DNA of 64,000 bases from Nemophila menziesii (taxonomy: Eukaryota; Streptophyta; Magnoliopsida; Boraginales; Hydrophyllaceae). The first letter of the stretch is position 1; each line of letters opens with the position of its first letter. Below the pieces are notes generated by a model. It did not search any database. It saw only the letters and a list, made by a program, of their open reading frames with translations, and was not told where the DNA came from. Location: positions 7,006,001 through 7,070,000 of the forward strand of contig JARWIR010000008.1 of the NCBI GenBank assembly GCA_029959085.1. The letters run 5' to 3'. Of the stretch, positions 25,391 through 37,077 are shown piece by piece. A program made the position numbers and the translations under genes.

Positions 25391-27049
25391 ACATAATTCA
25401 TATCTCAAAAATGTCCATTTGTATTTCTCCCTCTCTCTATTGCTGACTTTGCTGGCGCCACCTTTGCCTAGCCATTGTATTTTTTTCCCTAAAAATATTC
25501 TGACATGTTTAGAGATTTATGAGTTGTGACTGAACTTGCGGTTGAGTTTTTGTGATGTTTGACCTTTTTTTTGGTCGGAATAAGTACAAAAAACAAAAGG
25601 GACAACTTAGTCTATTCCTATTTCTGAAAAGAGTCACAAAGTTCTTTCGCTGTCTGAATCGTTGGTCCTTTGTCTACCTTTTTTTTTTTTCAAGTTTGTC
25701 TGTACGTTCGTTAAGTCATCTTGGAATGTGTTCAATTCTGACCAGTGTATGTGACGCTGTCAATCTCTTAATTTACAAGATCTTTGAGTGTATTCTCAAG
25801 CTTGCAACAGTCGCCTGATACCTCAAATTATTTCGTTGTCGGAGAAAATGGTCTTATCTTATCAATGGACTCTCTGCATAGTAACGTAGTCTCGTAAACA
25901 ACTTGAGTTTCGACTTCAACGATTGATTACACCTGGGTTGTTCCATAATTGTCCAACTGCATGTGTTTACTGTCATGCGGTATACCACATCATATCGACG
26001 AATATCAGATTTTGGATCAGGTTTAATTAGGGACACCTGATTGAATTAATTTTAATTCAGAATTTCGTCAAGAGGACTTTTGGTATACCACATGGCTGCT
26101 CAGTATATCGAACCCAAGATTATTAAGGCCTGGATTTTTTTAGGGGCGGTTTCAGGTTCTATCTAAATTAAAAGATAACTTTCGTTGGGTGTACCGCAGG
26201 TTCGAGCGGTATACCACCCCTATATCAGCGAATTTCAGCAAGACCAGATAATGTGATTCGGATTGAAGAGGATCAGGAGCGGTATATCTTACCATGACAC
26301 GATGTACATCATACATCCAGCTTATTACATATATGAAGAAAAAAGAGGTAGAAAATCTAGAATCCTTATACCCTTCCTTCCTCTTCTTCTCTCCAACCAT
26401 TCAAAACATTATAAACCTTCTCAAGCTTCATCCATCTCCATTAAATCACCAAACCATCATATCTTTTCCATCCAAAATCATATATGACCTTCATCCAACA
26501 TCTTTTCTCATTCAAATCTATTCTATAATCACAACATATCCAACACCTTATTCAATTTATCAATTTCTTCAACATCCATACCTTCCACATCATAACAGAC
26601 AACCCCACCCCATATATCATATTGCTAACATCAAATACACATGCAAAAACATCACAAACCCACAAAATGATCCAAAAATTCTTTCAATGTTCTTCCAAAC
26701 TCTAATTCCAAAAAGTGAAGAGTTGGAGAAGCAAAAGGTTCTAAGGCCACGATGGATCATCCAAGACATGTTTTTTACTATTTTTTGGTCTCAAATTCAT
26801 CCGGTAATATATCTAGATCTTTTCTTCTTCTTACTTGATTGGAAAATTCAAATATTTTAGTTTACTTCTTATGAAAAATAGTTAATTATCATGTGATATG
26901 GGAGTACTTGTAATCAATTGATATGTTTGTGTGAATTTGAGTTGGGGTCGTGTGAGTTGGTGAAGATTGAGTTGTGTGTTATTAGACTAGGTGAAGTTTG
27001 AGTTGAGGGTACCGTATAATTATTAAAGTTTTTCTAGGTAAACTGAGAG
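25391..27049 (+). mobile_element. Decayed Athila-type leader region (non-coding remnant)
   Basis: From about 25970 to 26290 it carries gcggtataccac- and ggtgtaccgc-type motifs. From 26340 it carries a CT/CA-rich run (ttcctcttcttctctccaac). The same order of features stands before ORF3 in the + Athila element (49985-50240, then 50330-50560). The long frame at 26294-26860 is compositional, rich in Ile, His, Pro and Ser, with no domain. I see nothing in 25391-25850. The junction with the LINE is somewhere between about 26870 and 27050. Confidence 0.45.
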
Positions 27050-27993
27050 TTGTTTTGGGTTGTACTACATCATTTAGAGACAAGAGTGCTAACATGGAAA
27101 TTCGTATGGATCAATATGTGCAATAAGTTCAATATGTGCAAAGACATTTGGGCGGGATCGTTTTTGCAAATTAGGATACAAGAAAAAATGGAAGACAATC
27201 TAGAAGACTGGTTCCTCAAAACTATAAAATCATTCAAAAAGGGAGGTTGGGACAAGAAGGTGGTTCGAGACTTTATAATGATCAACCTGTGGAATATCTG
27301 GAAAGCCAAAATGAAAGGAGTTCACGAAGGTATTAAAGCAAATGGAACTATGATTAATATAGCATCAACAAAACTAATGCAAGAAATACACGGAATTAAC
27401 TGGATTAAAGAAGGTTATAAGGGTTTTAATAAATTAGAAGAACAAAATGGAGAAATGGATACAGATCACGAGGAAGAAATAAAAGTATATTGCGACGCAT
27501 CTTTTTCGAACAAGTGGGAACCAACGGGAATAGCAATTGTTAGTGATCAAGGGGGAAATAATTCAAAGTCTAAACATAGCATGAGTATTGAATGCAACTT
27601 GGTAGCAGAAGGAGAAGCAATTGCAGTTTTGGAAGCAACGAAAATTGGAGAAAAATTTCCAGATAAAAAAGTCACTATCCATTCAGACAACCTTGAAGTG
27701 ATTCAAGGTATAAAGCAGGTGTCAGCAGCACGTTGGAATATCCAACCCATCCTACGAAAAATTATCCACAGAACTGAGGAGCTCGGACTTGTTTCCTTTA
27801 AACACATCAATAGGAAGCTCAACAGGGATGCGGATAAGTTAGCGAAGGAGGCTAGGCACGCAGCGACTTTTGTAAATCGGAATACGCTCAGTATCTTCGA
27901 TTTATCCGCGGCTTTTAGTAGATTAGGCATAGGATGACGTTTTTTTGTATTTTCGCAGGGTGCTTAGGCACCCTTTCATGTCCAAAAAAAAAA
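27050..27993 (+). mobile_element. 5'-truncated LINE fragment with an open RNase H ORF
   Basis: The open frame 27050-27937 (295 codons) ends in an RNase H-like domain of the kind at the C-terminus of plant LINE ORF2. Residues about 145-275 contain YCDASF (Asp149), the acidic LVAEGEAIAVLEA helix, HSDN (Asp213) and NRDADKLAKEA (Asp262), so the acidic catalytic set appears complete. Upstream residues (VVRDFIMINLWNIWKAK) resemble the linker after the reverse-transcriptase zinc region. Forty-seven bases after the stop comes a run of ten A at 27984-27993, fitting a LINE poly(A) tail. Reverse transcriptase and endonuclease are absent. A domesticated RNase H gene is possible but less likely than a dead-on-arrival LINE copy. 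Confidence 0.75.
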
Positions 27994-28889
27994 TATCTCT
28001 ATTCAATGAGCATGGACATTGATACTTCACATACCCTACCTTGGGCGGATAGTGCAAGCACATAGGGCACTGAGCCTCGAGATACATATTTATATCCCTT
28101 CTTGTATTTGATTCTTATTGTATCATATGTTTTAGTATATATCATTAAATATTTAATGCCTTTTCAGTCTATTTAAGTTGTGGGGACATGACTCATCTTT
28201 GAGTTAGGTTAGGGTACTAGTTATTCTCATCCCCTTTTTATGTGTTCACTTGCTTTTTTTTAAAAATTATAAAAAGAACAAAAAAGAAAGATAAGGAAAT
28301 TAGGCGTTGAACTAGCAATGTCCCTTAAAAATATGTGATGTCTCCATATTCGTGTTAGAATAATCTAGTCAAGAGACATCATTTTAGGTTCGTTGTGTGC
28401 TTAGTTGAGGGATTTTCCCCCATTGATAGTTTATCGTTTTTAGCCTAGTTTTGGAGATTTGTTACTTTTAAAGCATTTTAGATGTAACTTGTGGGTTAAG
28501 TGTGAAGCCCTTAGGTACAAGGATGATATTAGATTCCAAAGCATGAATAAGTAATCGAGTAAATGAGATCAAATTGGAAAGCAAGAGTTAATGGACAAAA
28601 GAAGTCATTTGTAGAAAGTGAAAGAGCTGCCGATTAGATTTAGAAAATGAATTGTTCGTGATGCCTTGTGATATTGAAAAAGAATTTGGTGGATCCCTTT
28701 TATATCCAGATAGGACTCTAGTTAAGAATGTGCGACCGTTGACGGTTCATGATTTGGAGTTGTAACAAAGATGTTATATATTTCGCAGCTGGTGTTATTT
28801 GATCCAGTCCACTCATGGGAAGGAAATGTTTTTGGGTTGGACTAGGTCATTTAAGTGAAGCCCATGACCCATAAAACGTCCAAGGATAT
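27994..28889 (+). mobile_element. Athila-like 3' internal remnant
   Basis: gtggggacatgactcatctt at about 28180 and the nearby gagcctcgagata correspond to 51890-52010 of the + element, just after ORF3. The remainder (28250-28889) is degenerate and holds no gene that I can see. Confidence 0.5.
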
Positions 28890-29762
28890 TGGTGGTTCCT
28901 TGTGTGTTATAAAATAATATGCTAAAGATTAGGACTCACAAACTGCAAGTGTACGGTTGTCCAAGTAATAAACCGATAAATCAGATTTGTTCGCAGCCCG
29001 CAGGGACGGATTAGGTACAACTCAGGTGTGGATCAATTAGTGAGATAATTGCAATTACGGAAAAGTAAATGATATAAGAGATTGTTTTGGGTTTTTGTTT
29101 AACAACTAAAATTCAAAAGTAAATTAAATGACTAAATAAATTACGCTGAAATTAAAATAATGCAAATGAAAGAGTTGGACGCAAGAAAAGAAGTAGTACC
29201 TGAGTCTCGCTAGGGCTTCACCTAAACCTTCTTAATTAATGTTTTATGTTAAGGGTTGAATCATTATATTTATGCTGGTCGGGATTCTAAAGTCTCTTAG
29301 CCCCCGTCAGGGTAGACCTAAAAGCTCTCCTACGATATTCTAAACTCCGTCAGGATTATTAAAACTACTTTCGGATGATTCAATTACTTACCACATTGGC
29401 TATTGGCTAGTCAAGTCTGTCAAGGTCATTGGCGGATATCAACGACAATTACCTAGTTCTGTATCCAAACCCCCCGTCAAGTTGATCAATACGCCACTAT
29501 ATTTAATAGCCTAGATACTAAAACTTACCCCTAGTTCATGACTCTAAGGATAATAAATAAAGCATAAAAGCCAACATAAAATAATAATTCAATTTAAATT
29601 GCGAAATCCCAAATTTGAAAAACATGAATTAATTAAGTTAGGGTCTTACCCAATACGCGATTCTCAAGTACAAATGAGTTTAGCTCATAATTGAAATAAA
29701 AACTAATTAAATAAAATTAAAGGTGTTCATGTTTTACAAAAAGAAAAATAGATAAAAGCCTA
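28890..29762 (-). repeat. Truncated minus-strand Athila-like LTR
   Basis: It begins tggtggttccttgtgtgtta like the LTR end at 4277, and continues with the gacgcaagaaaag block (about 29175) and the ccccgtcagggt motifs (29300), in the same order as 9900-10700. It stops abruptly at about 29762, where sequence of the + family begins, so about 0.7 kb of LTR is missing. Confidence 0.75.
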
Positions 29763-30158
29763 CATTACAACCTTAAAGACCTTTTGATTCTTTGCTATGT
29801 AACTGAGAAGTGATTGAGCCAATAGAGAGTAGTTAAGTGGACCCTTGGATACTAGTGAAGTTCGATGAACAATCTATAGCCTCCTTGGTGAACTGAGTAA
29901 AGTTCCTCTCCTTCTTACATTGCGAATCTAATCTAATCTTGAATTCAAGCCGTGTTGATTGTGGATATGAAAAGTGTGCAGGTATGTAGTTTGTGAATAT
30001 TATTACATAAAATTTACTGAGTAGTTGCTTTATGTCTATTCTATATATTCTGCTATCTTCTTCCCTCTATGCTTAATTGACCTAGGTGTGTATTTAGAGA
30101 CTTCCCTTTGTTTTTATCTTTATTGTATTGGGACGATACAACTTTGAGTTGAGGGTCT
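29763..30158 (+). mobile_element. 3' end of an Athila-like interior with polypurine tract
   Basis: From ttacaaccttaaagaccttt on, it matches 53074-53467 of the complete + element, including the gggacgata phrase and the tract gttgagggtct ending at 30158 directly before the LTR. Confidence 0.75.
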
Positions 30159-31661
30159 TGATGTCTTCTCATTTGTGATGAATTAATATTATCATTTTTA
30201 GTGTTTTAGGAAGTCATCTAGTCGATTTTCTCATGATATATTGCACTTTCCTATTTCTAGTCTTGATTTAATGAATTATTATTTTTAGAGCATATTGAGT
30301 TTAATTATTTATTTAGTGTGAAACTTTAAATATATATATGGAGATTAATTAGATTTCAAGTCAATCCTAAGAGATGAAGGAAAGAAGATATACATGGAAA
30401 TTGGAGATAAGGAAAGAAAAGTTAAAGTATGGAAAGATAAAGCTACCAAATAAATATGAATTTCACCACCCACGACCACAAATGGGCTTATATCTCAAAA
30501 TCGGTGAGGAATTTAGAAGAATGGTCAAGAGAAAAGTTAACTATCTTTCCGAGACGATGAATTTCGAATACCCATACGCGTCAAACGGATACGTATTGAA
30601 GCTGTTATGACCAAAACAAAAACGGGGCTGTATTTTAGGGTTACGAATTTGAGTTGGGTTAGGAGTCCATTACTTACCTTCTCCATCAAGAAAACGAATT
30701 AGGGCTTCCAAGACACCTATAAATACACCCTTAAACCATTGTAAACATGTCCTTGCTCAGTTCTAAATATTAGGTTAGTCCTTACACAATTATTAATCCT
30801 TAGTATCAAGCTATTCATCCAAGAAGCAAGCTGACCTATAGAGGAAGACAAGAAGCACGAAGTTGGAGAGTGACAAACTCCTCTTCTACATTTCACCTTC
30901 TCTATATTTAGGGTAATTGGCTATAGATTTTTGGCTTCACCATATTTCTAAACTTTTATTTTGTAAGTTTTACTTTTAATTGTTGGTTTATTATTTTGTC
31001 TTTAATTCATTAATACTATTTGTTATTTCAATTGATTTGAGATTGGCGTATATTGTTATTATGTGTTTTGACTTATTGTTACAGACCTAGATTTGGCCAA
31101 TCTTAAGACTATTCTTATTTATTGACAACACCACATAATCGTCTAGTTTTGATCCTTTGCCTAACTAGATAGCCATAAAGGTTTTATTTAACCACCAATC
31201 ATTATTCAAGGTTTCTTTACCCAAGTTCCTTGGTAGTGGAGAGGTTGCTCCTAAGCCTGATAGAGGTTAGGTAGAATTTAGAATCTCGGTTAATATATAA
31301 TGCTCAATGTGTGACAGGTTAGAATAACTTAGTAATAGACTCATATTAGTATCCTTGATTTATTTGACTTACATTAATATTTATTTTATTTGCATTAATA
31401 TTTATTTATTCTCATTATTTATTTATTCGCGTTAGATAGTTATTCATCTTATCCTCTTTTTATATAAACATCTTAATTCATCTACGCTTATTTAATACAA
31501 GTAGATCTAACGGATTAAATCTCTACGAACGAACTTGACTTATCATTAAAACTTACAAACGATCTGTGATACTTGCAGTGAGTTTCGTGGTTCTCAAGGG
31601 TGTGTGCTCTTTATTATTATCTTTATTTATCTATTTATTTATCAAACCTTTTCCCCCACCA
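30159..31661 (+). repeat. 3' LTR of a truncated + Athila-like element
   Basis: About 1.5 kb, starting TGATGTCTTCTCATTTGTG and ending near cccccacca. It is alignable to 45253-46783 but more diverged. The right side abuts the decayed minus-strand gag-pol. I could not identify a target-site duplication, so the boundary is approximate. Confidence 0.75.
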
Positions 31662-31892
31662 AATATACAATGAATTGGCTTTTGTTTATGTCGTTAAGCT
31701 CGACCGGTTACCTCTCACTTCTAGGGAGCTTCTAAGAGGTACGTGACCTCCCCGGGATGTGGATCTTCTGAGTGATTGATATCCTCGCCTCTATGATAAA
31801 TCTTAAATCGATGACCTTCTGAGGTGCTCGATTGGATGTTCAATCTCTATGGATCCATGAGGCGTGACTTTGGTCACAATGTAAGGACCAGA

Positions 31893-32817
31893 CTATTTCG
31901 ACCTTAACTTACCCGGATAATTGCTGAACTTGGAGTTGTATTTTACGACCCTTTGTCCAACTTCAAACCTCTTCACGCGAATACGATTATCATGCCATCT
32001 CTTAGTGTTTTCTTTGTAGAGTTTAGAATTTTCATAGGCATGTAATCGAAACTCATCAAGTTCATTCAACTTCATCATACGATTCTCAGTGGCTAAAGCA
32101 GGATCTAAATTCAACAGCGCTATAGCCCAATATACAACTAATTCAAGTTCAAGAGTTAAGTGACAAGCCTTACCATAAACCATACGATACGGAGATGCAC
32201 CAACGGGAGTTTTGAAAGCAGTACGATAAGCCGACAACGCATCATCTATTTTCATTGACTAATATTTTCTTGTGGGGCCAACAGTCTTATCTAGGATGGA
32301 TTTGACCTCTAGATTAGAGACATAAGCTTGACCATTGCGGATGATAAGCGGTAGATACACGATGTCTTATCCCATGCATCTCTAGAACTGTCTTCAAGTA
32401 TTTGTCCACAAAGTGTGAACCTCCATGAATGATAATAACTCGAGGTGTACCATGTCTAGTGAAGATATGTGACTTCAAAAATTTAATGACTACTCGCGAA
32501 TCATTAGTTGGTAGAGATACAGCCTCTACCCATTTAGACACGTAATCAACAACTAATATGATGTATTGATTTCCACTGAATGGAACAAAGGGGCCCATGA
32601 AACCAGTTTCCCAAACATCGAATATTTCTACTTCAAGAACATTATTACGTGGTATCTCATCCCTCTTGGATATATTACTAGTAAACTGACATCTATGACA
32701 TTTATTAACATACTCATGACAATCCTTATGTAATGTAGGCCAATAAAAACCAGATTGTAGCAGCTGTGTGGTCGCCCTTAAAATGTCCTCCATAGGGTGA
32801 ATCGTGACAACCTGCAA
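31893..32817 (-). pseudogene. Integrase remnant with lost catalytic residues
   Basis: The zinc-binding part (HKDCHEYVNKCHRCQ) is visible. The first catalytic Asp of the D,D,E triad, expected in a GxDFMGP context, is Gly-containing TGFMGPF here. The second, usually SDGGSHF, reads IHGGSHF. The frame ends before the Glu. A second fragment (32255-31893) carries the integrase C-terminal part (YRTAFKTPVGASPYRMVYGK). The enzyme cannot be active. Confidence 0.85.
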
Positions 32818-32939
32818 CTACTGACAAAACATCACTCTCAGGTATGCATCTTCTCACCATTTGGTCACCACATACTTTGTAGAGGAAAGGATTGTTTAGA
32901 ACAGCTGATTAGTCTCTTCTTATCTTGTGAAGTAGCTCC

Positions 32940-33626
32940 TTAAGTAAAATAACCACTCATAATAAGATTTGAAATATCTGCATACCGAGGAGCACCATCA
33001 TAAATAGCAAATAAACTCTCATCTGGAAACTCCTCTCTAACTAACTCAGGACCACTATTCGATTCAGAACCTTCAAGACGAGACAAATGATCTGCAACTT
33101 GATTATCACACCCTTTTCGATCTCGAATCTCTAAATCAAACTCTTGCAACAACAAAACCCATCTGATTAACCGTGGCTTAGCATCTTTCTTCTCCATAAG
33201 GTACTTAATAGCGGAATGATCGGTAAATACAACAATTTTCGCCCCAAAGAGGTAGGAACAAAATTTGTCAAATGCATAAACAACCGTTAAAAGTTCCTTC
33301 TCATTCATCGTATAATTAATCTGAGCACTAGTGGAGGTCTTACTCGCATAATAGATAGAATGAAATACCTTATCTTTTCTCTGACTCAACACAACACCCA
33401 TAGCTAAATCACTGGCATCACACATAACTTCAAATAGAATCTTCGGCAATACAATAGGCGCAGTAATCAGCTTCTCTTTTATCTCGTGAAATGCCTTCAT
33501 GCAAGCTTCATCAAAAAGGAATTTGGGGTCCTTCTCGAGTAAGTTACACAAAGGTTTTGCGATCTTAAAAAAAGTCTGATGAAACATCGATAAAACCCAG
33601 CATGGCCTAAAAAACTTCTCACCCAT
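32940..33626 (-). pseudogene. RT-associated RNase H of the minus-strand element
   Basis: A 228-codon open stretch reads as the RT thumb followed by RNase [39 protein letters not shown] and [16 protein letters not shown], ending with [14 protein letters not shown]. The acidic residues of the domain look preserved, so this is the least damaged part of the element. Confidence 0.85.
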
Positions 33627-34584
33627 TTTGCAGAAATAGGAGGGGAAGAGTCTTTATTACTTCAATCTTAGCACGATCAACTTCTAAGCCTACACTCGAA
33701 ACTTTGTGTCCCAACACTATACCTTCACGAACCATAAAATGACATTTTTCCCAGTTCAAGACCAAATCAGTTTCCTTGCATTTGATCAATACCTTCTCCA
33801 AGTTCTGTAAATACTCATCAAAGTTAACACCAAACACAGAAAATTCATCCATGAATATCTCAAGGAAATCATTGATCAAATCCTAGAAAATCGCCATCAT
33901 ACATCTCTGAAAAGTAGCAGGTGCATTACATAATCCAAATGGCATCCTTCGAAAGGCAAAGGTACCAATAAGGACATGTAAAAGTGGTCTTGTGATGGTC
34001 CGCTGGATCTACATAGATTTGATTGTACCCTGAATAACCATCTAAAAAGCAAAAATTTTCCTTACCAGCCAATTTATCCAACATCTAATCTATGAAAGGA
34101 AGGGTGACGTGATCTTTTCTAGTAGCCTTGTTCAACTTAGGATAATCCATACACACTCTCCAACCAAGAACGGTTATTGAGGGAATAGCTTCATTCTGAG
34201 CATTTAGGATGGTAGTGATACCACCCTTCTTTGGTACACATTGAACTGGACTCACCCAGTCACTACTAGCTATGGGATAGATAATTTCGCATCTAGTAGC
34301 TTAATAACTTCTTTCTTCACCGCTTCTTTCATAGCTAGCATTAGTCTCCTTTGGCCTTCAACTGAGTGTGCACTATCATCTTCTAGAATAATTTTGTGTT
34401 AGAAATAGGAAGGACTAATACCTTTGATATCAGCAATAGTCCAACCAATCGCCTCTTTATTAGCTCTCAGTATACGCAGCAAGTTATCTTCTTGAGGACT
34501 TGTTAAATTTGCTGAAACAATAACATGTAAAGTGTCATTAGTACCTAAATACGCATACCTCAAGTGTGCTGGCAATGGTTTCAA
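33619..34584 (-). pseudogene. Reverse transcriptase remnant
   Basis: Recognisable pieces occur in shifting frames: VQCVPKKGG near 34240, MDYPKLNKATRKDH near 34140, FLDGYSGYNQI near 34035, and FMDEFSVFG near 33840. The last is the catalytic box, where FMDD is usual, so the second Asp is Glu here. Stops occur between these boxes. Confidence 0.8.
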
Positions 34585-34798
34585 TGGATGGTTTCTTTTT
34601 AGTGACCATCTCCCCCGGTTCTCTCATAGGTTCATAGGCAGGGCGCCTATTTTTCTGATTCTCACAATTAAGAGCTGCCACTGTTTCGGCAAGCTCTTCC
34701 ATCATCTCAGGTAAGTCAAGTGTTAAGGTAGCCTGCAAGATATCATCATAATTAAAACAATCAAATACCTCTTGCATGTCATGCTCATCTATATCCAT

Positions 34799-35113
34799 TC
34801 AGAAGCAATATCCCGGCACATCTGGAAACTTCATAGCCCTGAACACATTGAACTTTACCTCCTCGTCTTGGATGCGCATAATTAATTCTCCGTTATCTAC
34901 ATCAATTAAAGTACACCCCGTGGCTAGTAATGGTCGTCCCAAAATGATGGGGACATTCCTATCCGCGTCGTATTCAAGAAAAACAAAATAAACGGGAAAA
35001 ACTAAAGTACCTGCCTTGACGAGGACATCTTCGATTCGTCCCTCAGGATGTACGAGGGATATGTCAGCCATTTGTAGGACCATAGAGGTAGGTCTCACAT
35101 CTCCCATCTTCAA
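34799..35113 (-). pseudogene. Aspartic protease fragment of the minus-strand Athila-type element
   Basis: The sequence has the second half of a retropepsin-like fold: MADISLVHPEGRIEDVLVKA, then VPIILGRPLLATG. The ILGRP motif is typical of plant Ty3 proteases. The segment with the catalytic D(T/S)G lies upstream and I did not find it intact. Confidence 0.75.
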
Positions 35114-35248
35114 CTTATCAAAAATTTATTTGGGCATGAGATTGATACTCGCACCCAAATCGCATAAAACCTTTCCTTGCCACTCATTACCAATCGAAAT
35201 TGGAATCGTGAAACTCCAAGGATCAAGCAACTTAGGTGGCAAATTACT

Positions 35249-36670
35249 CTAACAGATGGCACTGCACTCCTCTGTCAATCCTATCATCTCATTATCACAA
35301 TATGGTCTCTTGTTGGTGAGGGCCCTCTTCAAGAACTTCACATACTTTGGTATATCTCTAATAGCTTCTAATAACGGTATGTTAATGTTGAGTCCTCTCA
35401 CCCTATTTAAAAATCTCTGATACTCAGCCATATCACCTTTTTTCTGAACTCTTGAGGGAAACGGTGGAGGAGGACGGGTTTCTACAACATCTTTCTTTTT
35501 CGGAACTTCGGGAATCTTCTCCACTTCTACCACTTCAGGTTCATCATTGTTTTCTTCCACATCCTTTACCGGTTTCTCTTTATTAGTAACTTCTTTTTCT
35601 TTCATAACATGAAAAGGAGGTGAAGGGAGTTTCTTACCACTTCTTAACGCAATCGCATTACAATCTTCTGTCTGTCTCGGATTTTTAGTGTCACTAGGAA
35701 GTTTCCCTTGTGGACGCTGGCTTAATTGTTTTGACATCTGAGCTATTTGAATCTCCAATAACTTAATTGTGGCTTCGGAAGCTTGCTGATTTTGAATAGA
35801 TTGTGTCTGAAGTGCAATTAATTTCTCTACAGTTTGACGAAGATCATTCGTACCTTCTTGAGGTTGAGCAAGTAAGGCTCTTTGATTCATGGTGTCATTA
35901 TAATTATCTTGAGGAGGCTGCCTCTGAACATGATTTCCGTAACTTTGTCCTCCTTGATAATTATTCTGTGGTCTAGGTTGATAATTGTTACCTTGGGGAC
36001 GCGGCTGATATGCATAGGTAGGATTAGCGGCCCCATTAGGATTCGAATATTGGAAACCCGGATGGTTTCTGTTTGGTTGGTATCCTTGACCACTTGAATT
36101 GTAATTCCCTCTATTAGAAACAAACATTACAGCTTCAGGATTACTTTGACAATGCTTTTAGTCATGGTCTTGAACACCACAATTCGAACACCCATATATC
36201 TCCTAAGTAACATTAACACCTGCTTTCTTACATGAAAAACCCTCTTTATCAGCTAAAGTAAGTTGTTTCAATTGTTACTCCAATGTATTCTTCAGTTTAT
36301 TCTCCAAAGAGGAGAATTTCTCATCGATTCCTATACTACTTTATTTTCCACCTCGAATAGGTGTTCTCACTGTATTCCAACCTTGCTCATTCTTCACAGT
36401 TCGACTCAAAATAATCTTAGCATGTGCTGGAGCTACTTGTAAGAAACCACCTCCACATAATAAATCAAGGTCTTTTCTTGATCTTCCATAAAGGCCTTTA
36501 TAAAATATCTTCAACTGTTGTTGTTCTGTAAGGCCATGGTCAGGATCTCTTCTCAAACATAACTGAAATCTTGTCCAACATCTTCCAAAAGATTCTTCTT
36601 GTTCTTGGACAAATGATGTCAAATCAACATGTGCGTCTACTCTCATGTTTGTCGGATAGTTTGGGGTCAA
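35249..36670 (-). pseudogene. gag of the minus-strand Athila-type element
   Basis: The fragment 36670-36341 matches the retrotransposon gag core (SFVQEQEESFGRCWTRFQL, then LKIFYKGLYGRSRKDLDL), and 36127-35249 is the Q/N/P-rich C-terminal part; both are in one frame. Between them a CX2CX4HX4C zinc knuckle (36191-36150) reads CSNCGVQDHD, then a stop, then KHC, so the knuckle itself is interrupted. The N-terminal part of gag is missing. Confidence 0.8.
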
Positions 36671-36675
36671 TAAAA

Positions 36676-37077
36676 AATAAATTTTGTCAATAAAACCCTA
36701 TTCACCTCTTTTTTAATTGACCTAAATAAGAATGTACTTTGTCTAAAAAAAAAAAAAAAAAAGAATGTAAGTGACCTACTAAACTCAGTTTCTTTTCTTT
36801 TAAGCCCAATATTAAGAGGAGATTTGGGCTCCACCTCAGCTTCCTCCTTTTTTTCCATAATGTTCACCGAACATAATGTTATCCGGTTTGGATAATTCCG
36901 AAAAACTCGGACTCTCACCTTCATTCTCGTACCTAGAGAAGGTTAATAAGTGTAAAGATACAGTAATATCTTGTTATATTAGAGCAAAAAGAAATATATC
37001 TTATCACAAATCCAACTTCTGAATTTGTATCTTGTTAAATCCTTCCTATATTTTTAAATAAAAAGTAAAAACGAATT
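36676..37077. other. Spacer upstream of the F-box gene
   Basis: AT-rich, with a run of 18 A at about 36747-36764. The minus-strand ORF at 36667-36924 shows no domain and crosses the retroelement boundary, so it is not annotated. No clear TATA box stands out before 37078. Confidence 0.4.

Larger units (their letters stand above)
31662..36675 (-). mobile_element. Decayed Athila-type Ty3 gag-pol (minus strand), both LTRs missing
   Basis: Order on the minus strand is gag (36670-35249), protease (35113-34799), reverse transcriptase (34584-33619), RNase H (33626-32940) and integrase (32817-31893), then the block ggtaaccggtcgagcttaac at about 31710. This is the Ty3/gypsy order (integrase last). Numerous stops and frame changes break it, and key residues are lost in several domains. 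No LTR or primer site of this copy remains: the left end is cut by the LTR at 31661 and the right end stops inside gag. Confidence 0.88.

Noticed and set aside
26294..26860. 188-residue + ORF
   Set aside because: Composition is dominated by CT/CA-rich leader sequence also seen at 50330-50560 in a non-coding part of an Athila element; no domain is present.
36667..36924. 85-residue minus-strand ORF
   Set aside because: It runs through an 18-A tract and across the boundary of the decayed gag, and has no domain.
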